Source: Eucalyptus grandis (taxonomy: Eukaryota > Streptophyta > Magnoliopsida > Myrtales > Myrtaceae). Taken from it: a stretch of DNA of 64,000 bases. Each line of letters opens with the position of its first letter. The first letter of the stretch is position 1. This document shows positions 10,693-23,186 of this stretch, one piece after another. A model generated the notes under the pieces. That model worked only from the letters and a program-made list of their open reading frames with translations. It had not been told where the DNA came from and did no database searches. The stretch is taken from the NCBI RefSeq assembly GCF_016545825.1, contig NC_052620.1, forward strand, positions 744,001-808,000, written 5' to 3'. Position numbers and translations under genes: made by a program.

Positions 10693-11129
10693 TTCTCTCA
10701 CTTGATTCTAATATTTCATTGAATGAAATATTTAACAAATCCACAAAACTTCATGCTGAAAATAAAACACATGAATCATGATGATAAGTCCTCTTAGAAC
10801 GAGTATAATTGTCCATGTATCACAATGTGTCTCATTAGCTCATATGTGATAACATACCATAATGAATGAACCTTATGTTTATTTTAGTTCAAACATGACT
10901 GTTTTTCTCAAAATAACTAAATGTATATAATTGTATACATGTGAATGCATTTTATTTCCAAAATTGATGCTTTATTCATTTCCCACAAATTTCCACTGGT
11001 AAACCTTGCAATGAATTTCAAATGTGGATTGTAGAATCGATCAATCAAGTATTGTGACCCATATCAATTATATTATATTTATAACAAAGACATGAGAGCT
11101 GGTTACATTTCTTTTTTAGTCAGGTTTTA

Positions 11130-11815
11130 AATTTAGCGCAATCCTTCTTCATGTGCCCCTTCTTTTTATAAAAGAAGTACTTGGATTCATTCTTAATGCT
11201 AACTTAGAGAAGTATTTTACATTTTTCCCTTTTACATGCCTTGCCCTTTATACTTATCATGTATTATCATATGAGCATTTTCTCCCCTTTCCATGAACAA
11301 CCCCCCTTCCTCTTGAATAATTATTTGTGTTGTTAGAAATCTTGAAAGGGGCATACTCTTATGAGAGAGTGTTCAAGATATAGTCTACAAGAAAAGATTA
11401 GGATATCCCAATCTCAAGATTTTTAAGCTAACTTGCAATGTCCCTCATCTCCATGATGTGCGTGACTTCTTGCACTAGTAAGCTTCAACGATGAGAAATT
11501 CATAATTACAGTCATGGCATATGCTTTCTCTGAAGATTCAAATTGTGCATCAATAGTCTTGAGCAATTCTTTGGCATTGTTATATTGAATAATTCAATCA
11601 CAAATGCTAGCAGAAAGTTTTGTCTTTATATACATCACATTGAGGTGATAAAGAGTAACTTTAGCCTAAGTGCTAGTCTCAATAGAAGTAGGTGGTTTGT
11701 CTGATCGTATAGCATAATTAATAGCCATGCACCCCAATTAGAGAAGAATTTATTCCCTCCATTCTTTATAGTTATCACCGTTTAGCTCAGAAACAACTAT
11801 AATAGAATTAATTAT
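11130..11815 (-). pseudogene. Copia gag remnant (UBN2/zinc-knuckle), broken
   Basis: Reading the − strand from about 11815, fragments match the Copia gag polyprotein in order: ELNGDNYKEWRE, then a stop; NYAIRSDKPPTSIETST; NAKELLKTIDAQFESSEKAYA (11600–11540). Near 11160–11130 comes a zinc-knuckle remnant KGHMKKDCAKFK. Several stops and frame changes intervene, so no gag protein can be made. Confidence 0.72.
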
Positions 11816-12439
11816 AGGTGGTAAAACTGCATTATAATCAAAAGAAATTTATGCATCATATATTTAAGGCAAATGAACTTAAATAATGTTTTATCAATGT
11901 AAACATGTTATATAAAATATGAATCACATAATATCAAAAATTACTCATGGACTAAGTTTTCCGTTTAAATAGATTCCTAATTACTTCATGATGAAACTAT
12001 CAAATTATATTCTCTTCCTCAATCCTTGTGGGTAAATTGAGAAAGATAAAATGATATTTCATCACAATTAATCATATTAATATATTGAAAATTCTTCTGA
12101 GATAAAATTCATAATATTAATGTGACTAATCACAATTAATATATTTGATTATATGTGATCCAAAAACTCTTAATGTATATAATTTAATATAATTAAAGAT
12201 GTTGTGGTTAATCTTCAATTAATTAAATATATACGGATCACTAGGCATTTAATTACATGCATAAAGCATTCATGAAATTGCATGTAAGGAGAAAATAGTA
12301 AATCAATGCAACCAAGGGCAAAATAGTATGAGGGGAAAAACAATATAACAAAGAAGAGCAAGGGCATTATCATAAAATCATGCAATAGGATTGATAGGTA
12401 TGTTAGACACGTGCCCAAACCACCATGCAAGTGACACAG

Positions 12440-13130
12440 TCAATGAATCCTCTCGTACCCATAAACCCTTGGGAGTGAAGCTTGAGGTTATCAAGTGAAG
12501 AGTGAGGACACACAGAGAGGATGAACACAACTGCTCTGTGGGAGTGGCGTCAGGATGGTTGGTGCTAGGAGTTTTAGGATAGAAGGGGTATATTACTTAG
12601 GAGCTCTAAAGGCAGGGTTAGCCTCCCGTGCACAAACTGGTCGAGAGATGAGGTCGCTCTCCTAATGAGGTCAGGGTAAGTGAAAACCAGTTGTTGAGCC
12701 TAATGAGGGCTGCTGTCTCGCTCGATGGACTAGACGCTCGAGCAAAACTGGGCGTGGTACGATTTCATATAAAAGGGCTATTTGCCATATTGTTCATTGG
12801 AATAACTATAGAAGGAAAGCTGGTCTAGTGAGTTCCACTTGCCAGGCACCGCATGGGTTGATCCACAGCCAAGGAAACTACCGACCCGTGACACAAGCAT
12901 GTAGGTATCGCGAACCTGAGGCCTATGCGAGTGTGTGGCTACACTCGCTTATGCTAGCTCACGGGGTGCATAGGCCTCATGAGCCTGAGGCTTGTGCAAA
13001 TACGTGGCCACATACCCCTATGCCTTTTTCTTTTTGTGCGATTTTATTGTTTCGCCATGCCTTCTGCCACCCCGTTCTACACTTTAAACCAAAATAAGTG
13101 ATGGGTTATCCACACCTCGTTGACGCGACC
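12440..13130. repeat. GC-richer leader segment of the Copia element with an internal direct repeat
   Basis: This part between the primer-binding site and gag is clearly less AT-rich than the rest of the element. It contains an imperfect direct repeat of about 69 bp beginning CCTGAGGC at 12915 and 12984. No protein feature was recognised. It may be the element's own leader or an older nested insertion. Confidence 0.35.
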
Positions 13131-13419
13131 ACATAGGACCAAGATTTGGCGAAAACGGCCAAAAATTGCTTGAAATTAAGCAAAATTCCCCAAAACGTAA
13201 ACCCTAACTATTACATCTTTCGCTATGCAATTCACCTTCGATGATCACCATAATGTCGAATTACTTTAAGGTTTTTGTTGCCCATAATGCTGCGATAGTG
13301 CTCAAGACGAGTGGTGAGTTGCCCAAATTTTGCCAAAATCACTAGTTAGATTTTGCCTTGTTTTTTTTTTTAATTCAATCAAAAGCCCCACAAAAATCAT
13401 AAAGGCAAAGATGTAACAA

Positions 13420-13431
13420 GCTCTGATACCA
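13420..13431 (-). other. Primer-binding site (initiator tRNA-Met)
   Basis: TGGTATCAGAGC on the − strand, two bases inside the 5' LTR. This is the classic complement of the plant initiator methionine tRNA 3' end used by Copia elements. Confidence 0.8.
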
Positions 13432-13433
13432 AT

Positions 13434-14664
13434 AGTTAGAAAATTTGTGAAAAAGCACGATCCCAATAATTGGGATCAATTGCGAAGTGTGTAAATTCTG
13501 TATTAACCTCTAGCCATTTATGATACCAAGAATAGATATGCAGAACTTGAACGATCATGAATAGACACTTTTAGTTAAGGGAAAATTCCAAATAAGGACC
13601 CGAAGTGGATCAATTTTCTCAAATAAGAATCCGAAATGAATTTTGTGTCAGATAAAGACATAAAGTAGACTCATTGTCTCAAATAAAAACCCGAAGTGAT
13701 TAAATCAATTCCAAATAAGGACTGAGCTTGCCGGTCGCCCAAATATTCGCCACTATCAAGCATGCAACATTTCCGACGACTGGAGTTTAAGCAATTTTGT
13801 CCAAAAAAAAAAATCCAGGGAAAATTAACAAATCTTAAAATAGAAACAAAAAGCCTTAGGTTTTCTATGGTCTCCGCATTCATTGTACTCATCCTCCACA
13901 AAGTTGAAGACCCAAATTCTCTGCCAATTGAGGCATGAATTCAAAAACAAGAAGAAAACCATATTCTTCTTTCTTTGTTTGTGGAGACCCAAATTCTCTG
14001 CTAGTCAAGCAAGGTGAGGAGTGACAAGAATCGAGTCACGACGATGACCGAGCAACGATTTGGTTGAGGAGCAGCAGAGGAGAAGAAAAAAGAAAACGTA
14101 AACATATAAATGAATAACTTGAACTTAGTTAATTTAGAATTTTCCATTTTTTTTCCAATCACAAATTTCTAACAAAATTGCCCCTATTTTAATCACCGGA
14201 AAATGTCTGTCAACGAGCTAAGGTCCTTCATAGAGATTAACTTGGTTATTTCAGGTCCTTATTTGATACAAAATTCACTTCAGGTCTTTATTTAAAATAA
14301 TTGGTCTACTTCGAGTCATTATTTGACAAAAAGTTTACTTTAGATCCTTATTTGAAAAAATAGATTAACTTCATATACTTATTTGGAATTTTCCCTTTAG
14401 TTAATTATCCTTTTGATATTGATGATGTGTTTTGCGATTATTAGATAATCAGAATAATGATAATAAAGAGAGGGTTTGGCTTAGATGACTTATTTATATG
14501 TCCATACAAATCTTGGTAGATATAGTCTTCCATCAAAACTAATTCTAGTAGATATGAATAATATCCATAGTTATCAGTAATTAGATTTAAATAATAAATT
14601 CTCAATGAAATCTAACATAGGTAATTTTAACTGAATGTGGATCATATTAAATAAAATTATGACA
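13434..14664 (-). repeat. 5' LTR of the Copia element, split by a MITE
   Basis: LTR sequence occupies 13434–13577 and 14397–14664. Removing the nested element and one copy of its target duplication leaves about 405 bp, close to the 396 bp of the other LTR. Confidence 0.8.
13578..14396. mobile_element. Long-TIR MITE nested in the Copia LTR
   Basis: The ends are AGGGAAAATTCCAAATAAG and its inverted copy. TTAGTTA (13571–13577 and 14397–14403) repeats exactly on both sides. The terminal inverted repeats extend about 170 bp and are built from a unit of about 31 bp containing AAATAAGGACCCGAAGT. The interior has no protein features. Sub-terminal arrays like this are typical of Mutator-like MITEs, though a 7-bp duplication is short for that group, so the superfamily is uncertain. 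Confidence 0.72.
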
Positions 14665-14668
14665 TTCC

Positions 14669-16532
14669 ACGACGGTGAATTGGCAGGTCTTGTCCTCGCC
14701 GAGATCGCCGAACGTATTCCTCCACGCGCGCTCTACTTGGATCGCGGTCGGTGCACCCAACCGGTTTCCTCTGACTTTGGAGTAGAGAATGGGCTCTTCA
14801 CGCATGCTAGTTTTCATTCGGGGACTTGGGCAGGACGTGATGTGACAAAAGCTACGACAAATGAGTTGATTATTTCCCAAAATCGCATCGCCAAATTTCC
14901 TCCCTCGTCGCACACGAAATGCGTCGCTTCTACTGAATGGGGATCGAATTGTTTAGAATAAGCTCCGCTTTATCCGTTCAGACAACCTTGGCCCATGAGG
15001 GTGTCCGGGAGGTGGGGATTGGGAGACATGGTTGGGACGATTCGACGAGTTGGAAATGGGGTTTCGTCATTGGTCCTGACGACTACCGTGCACCGACGGC
15101 GGGTCCTGCTCCTTAAAAGAGAGTCCAACTCGCTCAGCGCGTCCTTTCTCCTCTTTCTTTTCGGCCACCGGTGGAGTAGATGTGGCTAAATGGCTAAACA
15201 TGAGAGATCTCATGGTCATGGCCAAGGCTGTTTCTCTTTGAATGCGTTGAACTCAATATTGCGCACATTGTTTTCGCCATTTTATGGTGAACCCGTTGGT
15301 CATGTGTACTAATGTGGCAAGATTGCCGTGTACCTAAACACATGGGGGTCGGTGCAAAGTCTAACTAGTGCAAATGCGGCCCGCATCTTAGAACAGAAGG
15401 GAAAAATGCACATGGAGAGAAAGGATAGAGGCAGAGAGAGAGAGAGAGAGTTACTTCACTCAAATTAGATAAGATTAATTGAAATTTTCATATTACTATT
15501 TCTTTTTTAAATTTTAGAACTTGATTGCATTTTGAATACAAGTTTCGAATTTTTTTGTACACTTATGTATTTCTCTGATTCTCTTATAGTTATATGGTAA
15601 TCCAAGTGTTCACGTTAATTAATCCATGAGCATAGATGTAAGATATCGTTGCACAAGATAACATGAATGGGCCTCCGATGTTCCTTTGGGATTCAAACAT
15701 GAAATTTGCTAGATTCGGATCTAGCGCTTTGACCAATTAACTAAAAATGTATCTTGATTGGAATTTATCTACCGTGTTCCAATTTGCATCATTTCAAATC
15801 TGGATATTTAAAAGAAAATCAATAAAAATATCATCATTATTCGTATAAAGTCGACTTTCGAGTTTTGCCGTCCGTGCCGTAATTTTTTATCCGGACCTCG
15901 AATATAAAATTGAATCCAACTTAGTGAAGCAGTAGTTGAGGGGGATAATGGTGAGAAATGTAGATACGCTACAGCGATCTCTTCCTTTTTTCTTTTTGAT
16001 AAGTGGATCCCTAATTTTCTAATTGATAAATAATATCTTCCCCTCCCCACCCCCAATTTTTTTTTTTTTGCCCTGAATAACATGCGGCATTCGAATTTTT
16101 TTTTCCCCGAAATTTAATTGGGAACGAAATCGATCCGAACCTTTTGGAAAGCGAGGAAGGCAGATTCCCATTTATTATTATTTATATTATTATTCATTAA
16201 TTAATTTATTTTTTAAAATTTTTCCTCTGCTGGTTCTTTCTCCACACTAAAAAGGCGAAAAGGGAAAACGAAAAAACGAAATCATCTGCGTCCCGTCGCG
16301 AATCGCACCATCATCACCATCGAGCCGCGAAGCGACAGCCCTGAAAACCCTTCGCCTCTCTCCGCCCCCGATAATCTCGTATGCCCCCGGAGCTCCGGCT
16401 CCATTGACGGAGCCCCGCCTCGGTTCACCGGCGCCGCCGAGCAGATCGACCGATCCCCTCCCTCCCTCCCTCCCTCCCTCCGATTCGCAGCCCCCCGCTC
16501 TCCAGTCGATCTCCAGATCTCGAGCTGAAAGG
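14669..16532. other. Intergenic DNA and eIF4B promoter/5' leader
   Basis: The first 500 bases are GC-richer and contain open frames on both strands (14635–14961 +, 14647–14913 −), but none resembles a known family. A GA run lies at 15433–15450. From about 15800 the DNA is AT-rich. The final 300 bases, with repeated CCTCCCTCC, are the probable 5' leader of eIF4B. Confidence 0.35.
15433..15450. repeat. (AG)9 microsatellite
   Basis: An AG run in the intergenic region upstream of eIF4B. Confidence 0.8.
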
Positions 16533-19500
16533 ATGTCGAAGCCGTGGGGCAACATCGGCGCCTGGGCCGCCGAGGCCGAGCAGGCCGAGGCCGAGGAGGC
16601 CGCCGCCGCCGCCGCCGCAGCCGCCGCCCCCCTGCCGTCGCCGCCCCCGCCAGGGCCGAGCCGCAGAACTTCCCCAGTCTCAGGGAGGCCGTCAGCGCCA
16701 AGCCCAAGAAGAAGAAGATGTCGCTGACGGAGTTCTATGTCGCCGCCTCCGCGGGCGGCGGCCGGGGAGGCGGTTCCAAGGGCCTGACCCCGGACGAAAT
16801 GATGCGCCTGCCCACGGGCCCGAAGGAGCGGTCCGCGGAGGAGATGCAGTACGGCCGGCTCGGGGGCGGGTTCTCCTCCTACGGGAGGTCCGGCCCGATG
16901 CCGAACCGGGGCCGCGAGGATGGGGATACTTCCTGGGGCGGCGGAGGCAGTGGTGGGGGTCGGAGATCCTACGGGGGCTTCGAGGATGATCGCCATGGTC
17001 CTCCGTCGTCTAGGGTTTCGGAATTCGACCAGCCATCTCGTGCTGATGAGGTTGATAATTGGGCAATGGGGAAGAAGCCTCTGCCTTCACTTGATTCCTC
17101 AAGGCAGACCAGGTATGATTCTCTTGGAGGTGGCTCTAGGGCTGATGACGTTGATAATTGGGCAGTGGGGAAGAAGCCGCAACCTCCACCTCCTTCAAGG
17201 TCCTTCGGCTCGGGGTTCCGTGATGCTGGGATGGAGCCTGACCGCTGGAACAGAGGTGGAGGAGGGGGATTTAACACAGAGCGCCCCAAATTGGTGTTGG
17301 CTCCGCCTAAGGGTGATTCAGTGGGAAATGAAGTGGTGAAATCTACTAGGGCGAGTCCATTTGGAGCAGCCCGGCCACGAGAGGATGTCTTGGCTGAGAA
17401 GGGTTTAGATTACAGGAAGCTGGAATCAGAAATTGAGACCAAGAAGACGAGCAGACCCACAAGTGCACAGTCAAGCAGGCCATCCAGTGCGCAGTCAAGC
17501 CGGTCTGAGAGTCAAGGGCTGCAGGGTATTGAGAATGTGGCCAGGCCAAGGCCAAAAGTTAATCCATTTGGAGATGCCAAGCCTAGGGAAGTGTTGCTAC
17601 AGGAGAAAGGGATGGACTGGCGCAAAATTGATTTTGAGTTGGAGCATCGCCGCGTTGATAGGTTTGTCGATCCAATCCTAATTATGTGATGCTATGTCGT
17701 CTTTGAATGCTTGTGAAAATGCAGTTGGCTAGTAGTGTCGTTTACTAAAGAAAACTTTCTGTCTGGAATTCTTGACTGCAAATCATGGTTTGCGTCCTTT
17801 GTTAATTTATGACTCCATAGTGGAGGTACTGGGAGGTGCATCAGACTAGTGGGTGTGATCGGTGATTTACTGTTCATCTGTACTTTCCACATCTGATGCT
17901 TGAAGTGGGCGGCATTGGGTTGGTCTTGAGTCTCCTGACGATGCTTTAGATTTTTTGTGATATGTGGTGGACGTAATAGTACCCTGATAGCATGAATCTG
18001 TGAAGAGGAAAATCCTTAAAGATTGTTGTACTTTCTATCATGATTTGAAGATGGAATAATAATGTAGAAGCGTACCTAGATATTGCCTTGGAAAAGCTAT
18101 TAAGATTAAAGCACTCTGCTATATGCTAATTGGCTACATGATTTGGTTGTTTTCTGGCTCATCACTTTATTACCGTTTCATTAAACATTACTTGAACTGT
18201 GATTTGATGGAGGGGAAGTGGACAAGATTGGTCCATCTCCCACAAGAGACCTTGTGAGAACTAATCCATTGAGTTCTCTTTTAACAAGATAACAATGTTT
18301 GATTGTTTTAGAGTAAAAATCTCATTCGCTAAAGAAAACATTGCTTTGAGACAACCAAATCATGTGAGAATTCGAGGAAAGAGTTATTTTGCAGGTAGTT
18401 GGGATAATGTTTTGTTGAGAGAAGAGTCCTGAATTTTATATAGAGTTTGACGTGTGTGTTTTCGGAATATAACATTCCCTTCTGGAAGACGTTTGTACAT
18501 TGTTCTAAGTACCCAACACATAATATTCCTGCACTGAAGATGGACTTTTTCTGCTTTTGTTGATCTCTTGATCTCGAGTCTTTTTTGCACTGTTTTTCTT
18601 TTCAAGTATTTATATTACTGAATGATGATTAGATGAGCACCAAATTCTGTCAGAGCCAACATAACTTTCTCACCATATATTCATGTTTATTGGAAGATTT
18701 CTGCCGGTTATGTCCATCTTTTGTTGGTTGACCAGAAAGTAATGGGGGAAGAGAAGAGGGTCTTTTAGCTTCCCAAGGTGATTTAATGAATGCAAAATAT
18801 TTTAAGACGCCCTTAATTGACCGTGGAGAAGTCTATGCCTTGATAGGCAGACACACCTTTATTTTTGGACTGTTTAGTGTTAAGGATAAGAGAACAACTT
18901 GTGCATTTTCCCTGTCCTTTACCTACGTTGTTTGTCTGTTGCTTTACTGTAGCAATAGAGACTTCACTACTTTGTAGTCACAGTTATTGATGGTAATGTA
19001 AAGAAAAGCACAGTTGAAGCAGTCATTGTTTTGATTTATGGGGAGTGCTATTGTAGCCATGCTGGTTCTCTTATGTGCAAAAACTAGCTGCATTTATATA
19101 ACAAAAGCTAGAGCATTGTTCTGCATTGCGAGCAGCTAAACTAATGAGACATTTTTATCCAAGAGCACTAATATTTGGTGAATATGCTGGATTGTGTCAA
19201 TATGGTTTGTGTTATGATAATGTTCTGCCATAAGGTCTTTCATGTGCTTACCCTAAACTTCCTTTAACTTATGCTCTCCTTTAGTGGGGAAGATATCTTG
19301 TTGGTACTTTGCTTGCCTTCCACCTTGGGAAATGAAACCATACGAGGAGCCTACTTTTGTGAATTGAGCTTTTTTCTCATGCAAAGAAAATTTAATTCTT
19401 TTTAACGATCTTAGATTCCTGATAACGGTTAGACGGTATTTGGTTGCCTCTATACATGCTTTTTAGGTGTAGCATTAGTGCCCTTCCATGGCCTTGCTGA

Positions 19501-20683
19501 TACTTTTGGTTCTGATCCCTTTTTCTTAAAGTTAATGCAAATGGATACCCTTGGCATCTAATTCAAGTAAGGTGTTCAGGCCTCAGACAGAGCAGGAAAA
19601 GATGCTGAAGGAGGAGATAGAGAACTTGAAGAAAGAAATGGAGAAGGAACTTGCTCTTAAAGCAAACAATGAACATTCCCAAGGATCTGAAGCAGACCAA
19701 CCCAGTTTGAGTGATGCAATATCTCTGAAGGAAAGGGAACTGGAAGCTTTGACCCGTGATTTGGATGATAAAGTTCGATTTGGGCAAAAATCTGTTGACA
19801 GGCCTGGTTCTGGGTATGGTAGGTCCGGTAGCTTTTCTGATAGGCCACCTTCACGGTCTGGGTCAATTGATGAGTCTCGTAGTATGGATTACAACGATCG
19901 TCCTTCATCCCGTGGCATGGGAGATGCATGGTCCAGGTCTGGGAACGACAGAAGACCATTTCAAGGTGGCAGGGATAGCGGATTTTTGGCCAGTAGAGAT
20001 TCCAACAGGTAGAATGCATCTTATGATTACTCGTGCTCATCTTTTACTATCTGGGAAATTTGTAACTAGCACTGTGTTCTTTCTCTGGAAACTTTCTTGT
20101 CATCAGGCTTCAAAATCTACGACTTGATTAATACAATGGAAATAGATTGGCAATTTCCTTAAAGAAATTATGTACTTTGTATTTGGCAAAGTTGGGTACT
20201 TTAGAAAGTTGATCTGATTTGTAGTGTGCAGCTTTAATGTGATTTCAGTGTTAATATGATAAAATGTAAGGTAATGTCAAACAAATTTAATTTACTGTAC
20301 AGTTTTTTGAGCTTGACCTTCCTTGATGTAATCCAAGTTTGATTTGTTATGCTTTGGTGGATTCACTGATGATGGGACTGTTACTTTGAGCTAATCTTCT
20401 CTCTTTCTTCAAGTGATTGTTTGCTATGCCTTTCCTAAAATGATGCATCAAATAGCTTTTGAAACTTAATTGAGAGTATTCTCTCCCTTGCTGTTTATTT
20501 ACATAATCTAATGTGCTAAAGGTGCACGGAATTTTTGCTTGGGCTGTTGCTCTTTATGCCATGTTGATTCACTGGAATCCTATGTCAGTTCATCTGGCTT
20601 GGTATCAGAAGTCAAAAAAAATGTGAAATGCTTATAACCCGATGCTCTTACATGCCAGGTCAAGGTCGAGGGAGAGATGGTGA
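16533..20683 (+). CDS. EIF4B: Eukaryotic translation initiation factor 4B (plant type)
   Basis: Plant eIF4B stimulates the eIF4A/eIF4F helicase and binds RNA and PABP in the cytosol. Coding exons are 16533–17661, 19580–20008 and 20659–20683, giving about 527 aa, the usual size. The start is MSKPWGNIGAWA. After an Ala-rich run come AEPQNFPSLREAVSAKPKKKK and MSLTEFYV, Gly/Arg-rich segments, two copies of DNWAxGKKP, and two copies of the family signature PFGxAxPREDVLxEKGxDxRK. Exon 2 carries the QTEQEKMLKEEIENLKKEME coiled coil; exon 3 adds SRSRERW. Splice phases agree. The start and the body of exon 1 are in different frames: the shift lies at the C run 16627–16632, where one more C would restore reading. 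The rest is intact, so a sequence error or a private mutation is more likely than a dead gene. Confidence 0.85.
16599..16626. repeat. (GCC)n run encoding the eIF4B poly-Ala segment
   Basis: An imperfect GCC run interrupted by one GCA, directly before the C run where the reading frame changes. Confidence 0.8.
17662..19579 (+). other. Intron 1 of eIF4B
   Basis: A long intron of 1.9 kb starting AG|GTTTGT and ending TTCAG|G. It separates the VDR codon half from PQTEQEK, which is continuous in other plant eIF4B proteins. No separate gene is seen inside. Confidence 0.75.
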
Positions 20684-21849
20684 ACAGCTGGACTTCCTGG
20701 GGTTCTCGACTTTTGACAGCTTGAAGCAGATACTGTTTTGCTTCTTTGTTTTTTTCGCATTGATATCTGTCTTTTTATAACTTTCGTCTGGTTAGAACAG
20801 GAATTGTTTAATGCTGCGGGGGGACAGATGCATTTTTTGGATTCTAATTCTCATTTTTGCCTGTGTTGAGGACACTGCAAGTCTGTGGAAGTCTATTATG
20901 TGACCAATTTTTATACAGTAGTCTGATTGTAGCTTGCCGATGGATTGGCAATTTATATTTGATGATCCTTTCATCGCGAAACATTTCTGTGTCATGTTTT
21001 GAAATTCGGGTTTTGAGTGTGCAGCTCCTGTCAGGCTGTCACTCTTACAGGAGATAATGGAACTTTGGTGTTGTGAAGAAAAAATTTGTATTTGAATATA
21101 GTTATTCAATGGGACAGGGAAGGATTTCGGCAAAACAACGCTGCTTTTGTGGTATTCGTATTACTAAGCAATCAGGCATGGGCGAAGAGTCTCTGAATGG
21201 AAAATGCAAATGCTGGGGGAATCCCATCTCGAGTCTATTGTCCTCTTGATTTTAGTAGGGAAGAAATCACAGTCCTTATTGGGCGGCAGGGATGAACTTG
21301 GTGAAGCTCTCCTAGTAGCAATAGACTGATTGTATGACTCGACGGATTTTCGGTTCATTCATAGGACGGTTGATAGGTAACTCTTTGCCAATTCCAGTTT
21401 TAGTGTTCCATGTCCAAAGTAAGCCATCACTGGACGACCCTGTGTTGATCTGTTTACGGAGAATGCTGAGTTATATCAATCTAGCGGAATGGTCGCCTGA
21501 AATTTAAGGCGCCGCGTGTGGTGAAGTAGGAGTAAACAAATAGATGCCATACGCACGACGTAAGACCTGAAAGCATGTGAGGACGTTTGCCCGTTGAAAA
21601 CAAAGCTCTGGTAGGGCAGTATGAGTTGCCTCTTGTTTCTTGGAGAGTTTCCAAAGAATTGAACTCGTCAATGGAAATGGCCGAACTAGTCCTGAATTTT
21701 GCAGACGGATGTCCTTCCTTCAGTTGACAAAAACAAGCGGTGAAATTGAGCCACAAGGCGAGCCATGGAATCCGAGAATGCAGTTTTACTCGAATTCAGA
21801 ACAGGGAAAATAAGCGAAAATAAAAAGTGAAAGAGACTGAAAGAAGATC
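20684..21849 (+). other. eIF4B 3' untranslated region and intergenic DNA
   Basis: No gene recognised. The first few hundred bases look like 3' untranslated sequence. The rest, up to the tRNA, has no open frame with family features. Confidence 0.35.
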
Positions 21850-21922
21850 GACTCCACTGGGGATCGAACCCAGAATCTCTGGTTCCGTAGACCAGCGCCT
21901 TATCCATTGGGCCATGGAGTCC
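21850..21922 (-). tRNA. tRNA-Arg (anticodon ACG)
   Basis: The − strand folds as a 73-nt cytosolic tRNA. The acceptor stem is GACTCCA/TGGAGTC with G as discriminator. The anticodon stem is CTGGT/ACCAG with loop CTACGGA, so the anticodon is ACG. The T arm contains GGTTCGATCCC, which is also the B box, and the A-box-like TGGCCCAATGG is in the D arm. There is no intron. A run of five T lies about 25 bases downstream on the same strand, suitable for RNA polymerase III termination. The ACG first base would be modified to inosine. Confidence 0.95.
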
Positions 21923-23178
21923 TTGACGGTGCCAGGGAGCGTTAAATTAAGTATATTAAAAAATCAACAAGCTTTTTCAGATGCCCAAAAGTGACTGATC
22001 AATTCCTCGACCAAGTTTCTTCCTGATTTCACTGAACTTATTCCTTAGGTTTAGACGGGCTGTTCCATAATCGTGCAAGAGAAAGAGAAAAACTAGGACT
22101 TTTCCAAGCCCCAAAAGTGGGACTCCGGAAAAATGAAAGGAAGGGTGCTTGAAGAGCCAATCTTGCGAACCATCCGTCTGTTCGTATCTGCAAGCCTTCC
22201 GTCACCACGTGGATGAGTCATCTCACGAAGGCACCAAAATTGAATTATGTTATCGGGAACCGGTTTTCTCGGAGACGGTGAAAGATTGATGGTTCTTAGG
22301 TGGGTTGTTGACTCGAGATAAAATTCTCTCGATTTCCAACGATCTTGTCGGCGCTGCTTCCCGAATAACTGTAGTGTAATGAGATATTTAATTCTATAGA
22401 TTGCAAGGAAAAATGTCTTGCGAGGGTATCCTGGGCTCTCTTGGTTTGGAAGAAAATGGACGGAACACGACATCAAACATCGAACAGTGACCAGGTTAGA
22501 GTAAACGTCGATCATCGGAAGACACACGATTGGCATATATCGAAACAGTGATGCTATCCTTTGGGGGAATCTATCTATGCATCCAACCCCAAGTTACTTT
22601 GGCAATCCTTATGCATCAGCATATGAAATGGTAGATGTGGGAATTTAACTCGAGGCCTTATGTTTTTTAAAGTATCAGTCATTTTAACCTTATGAATTAT
22701 TTGACTCTTGATTTTTTGAAAGCATTCTCTCATGCCAACTTCAATATAAAATGATTTGGTTGCCATCTTGAATTGCTAAAAACATGCAATTCATGGGAAC
22801 ATGCCAAAAATGAGCTGATCTTCACAAAAAATGATCCTATTATTCCTTACAAGACAGATAATTATCAAAAGGATCAGGATAACAAAAACACCTCCATACA
22901 ATGTAAGAGATTCCAAAGAGAGCAAAGTCCCCTTCTAAATGGATCACACCATATCCTTGCCGGGGGCTGCATTTATTATTCCAAATCGAAAACTTACCAA
23001 TCTTATAACAAGGCAAAATGATCACAAAAGTCATCCACCACGGCAAACATGACCAGGAGTTCTTATCCTAATGAAAAGTCTCATTTCCATTTCCGTCCGT
23101 CCAAAACGATGCCATCATTGCCATGAAAGTGACAAAAAAGAACAGGCATGTGAACGATTGATTTGATCCTCCCCACGT
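21923..23178. other. GDSL-1 upstream region, including one copy of the duplicated array flank
   Basis: No gene is seen. From 22298 the sequence (starting AGGTGGGTTGTTGACTCG) is repeated after GDSL-1 from 25626. The part from 22800 to 23180 recurs upstream of GDSL-2 (27690–28123). It therefore belongs to the tandem repeat unit and includes the shared promoter. Confidence 0.6.
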
Positions 23179-23186
23179 TATATAAA
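23179..23186 (+). promoter_or_regulatory. TATA box of GDSL-1
   Basis: TATATAAA in the context CGTTATATAAAGCGCTG, about 140 bases before the start codon. The same context is present before GDSL-2. Confidence 0.6.

Larger units (their letters stand above)
10297..14664 (-). mobile_element. Decayed Copia-type LTR retrotransposon
   Basis: Two related LTRs bound the element. TTCC directly flanks both outer edges (10293–10296 and 14665–14668), a 4-bp target duplication. On the − strand the 5' LTR (14664–13434) is followed after two bases by TGGTATCAGAGC (13431–13420), the initiator-Met tRNA primer-binding site. A purine-rich CAAGTGAGAGAA precedes the 3' LTR. The interior of about 2.7 kb contains only a long leader and a broken gag. 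No protease, integrase or reverse transcriptase motif was seen, so it is non-autonomous or internally deleted. The 5' LTR is split by a younger MITE. Confidence 0.82.

Noticed and set aside
14635..14961. Open frames on both strands just after the Copia element
   Set aside because: I considered a gene fragment, but no motif or family could be recognised, and the + frame starts inside the LTR.
16247..16996. − strand 249-codon open frame over the eIF4B 5' region
   Set aside because: It is a GC-rich shadow of the eIF4B coding strand with Ala/Gly/Arg runs.
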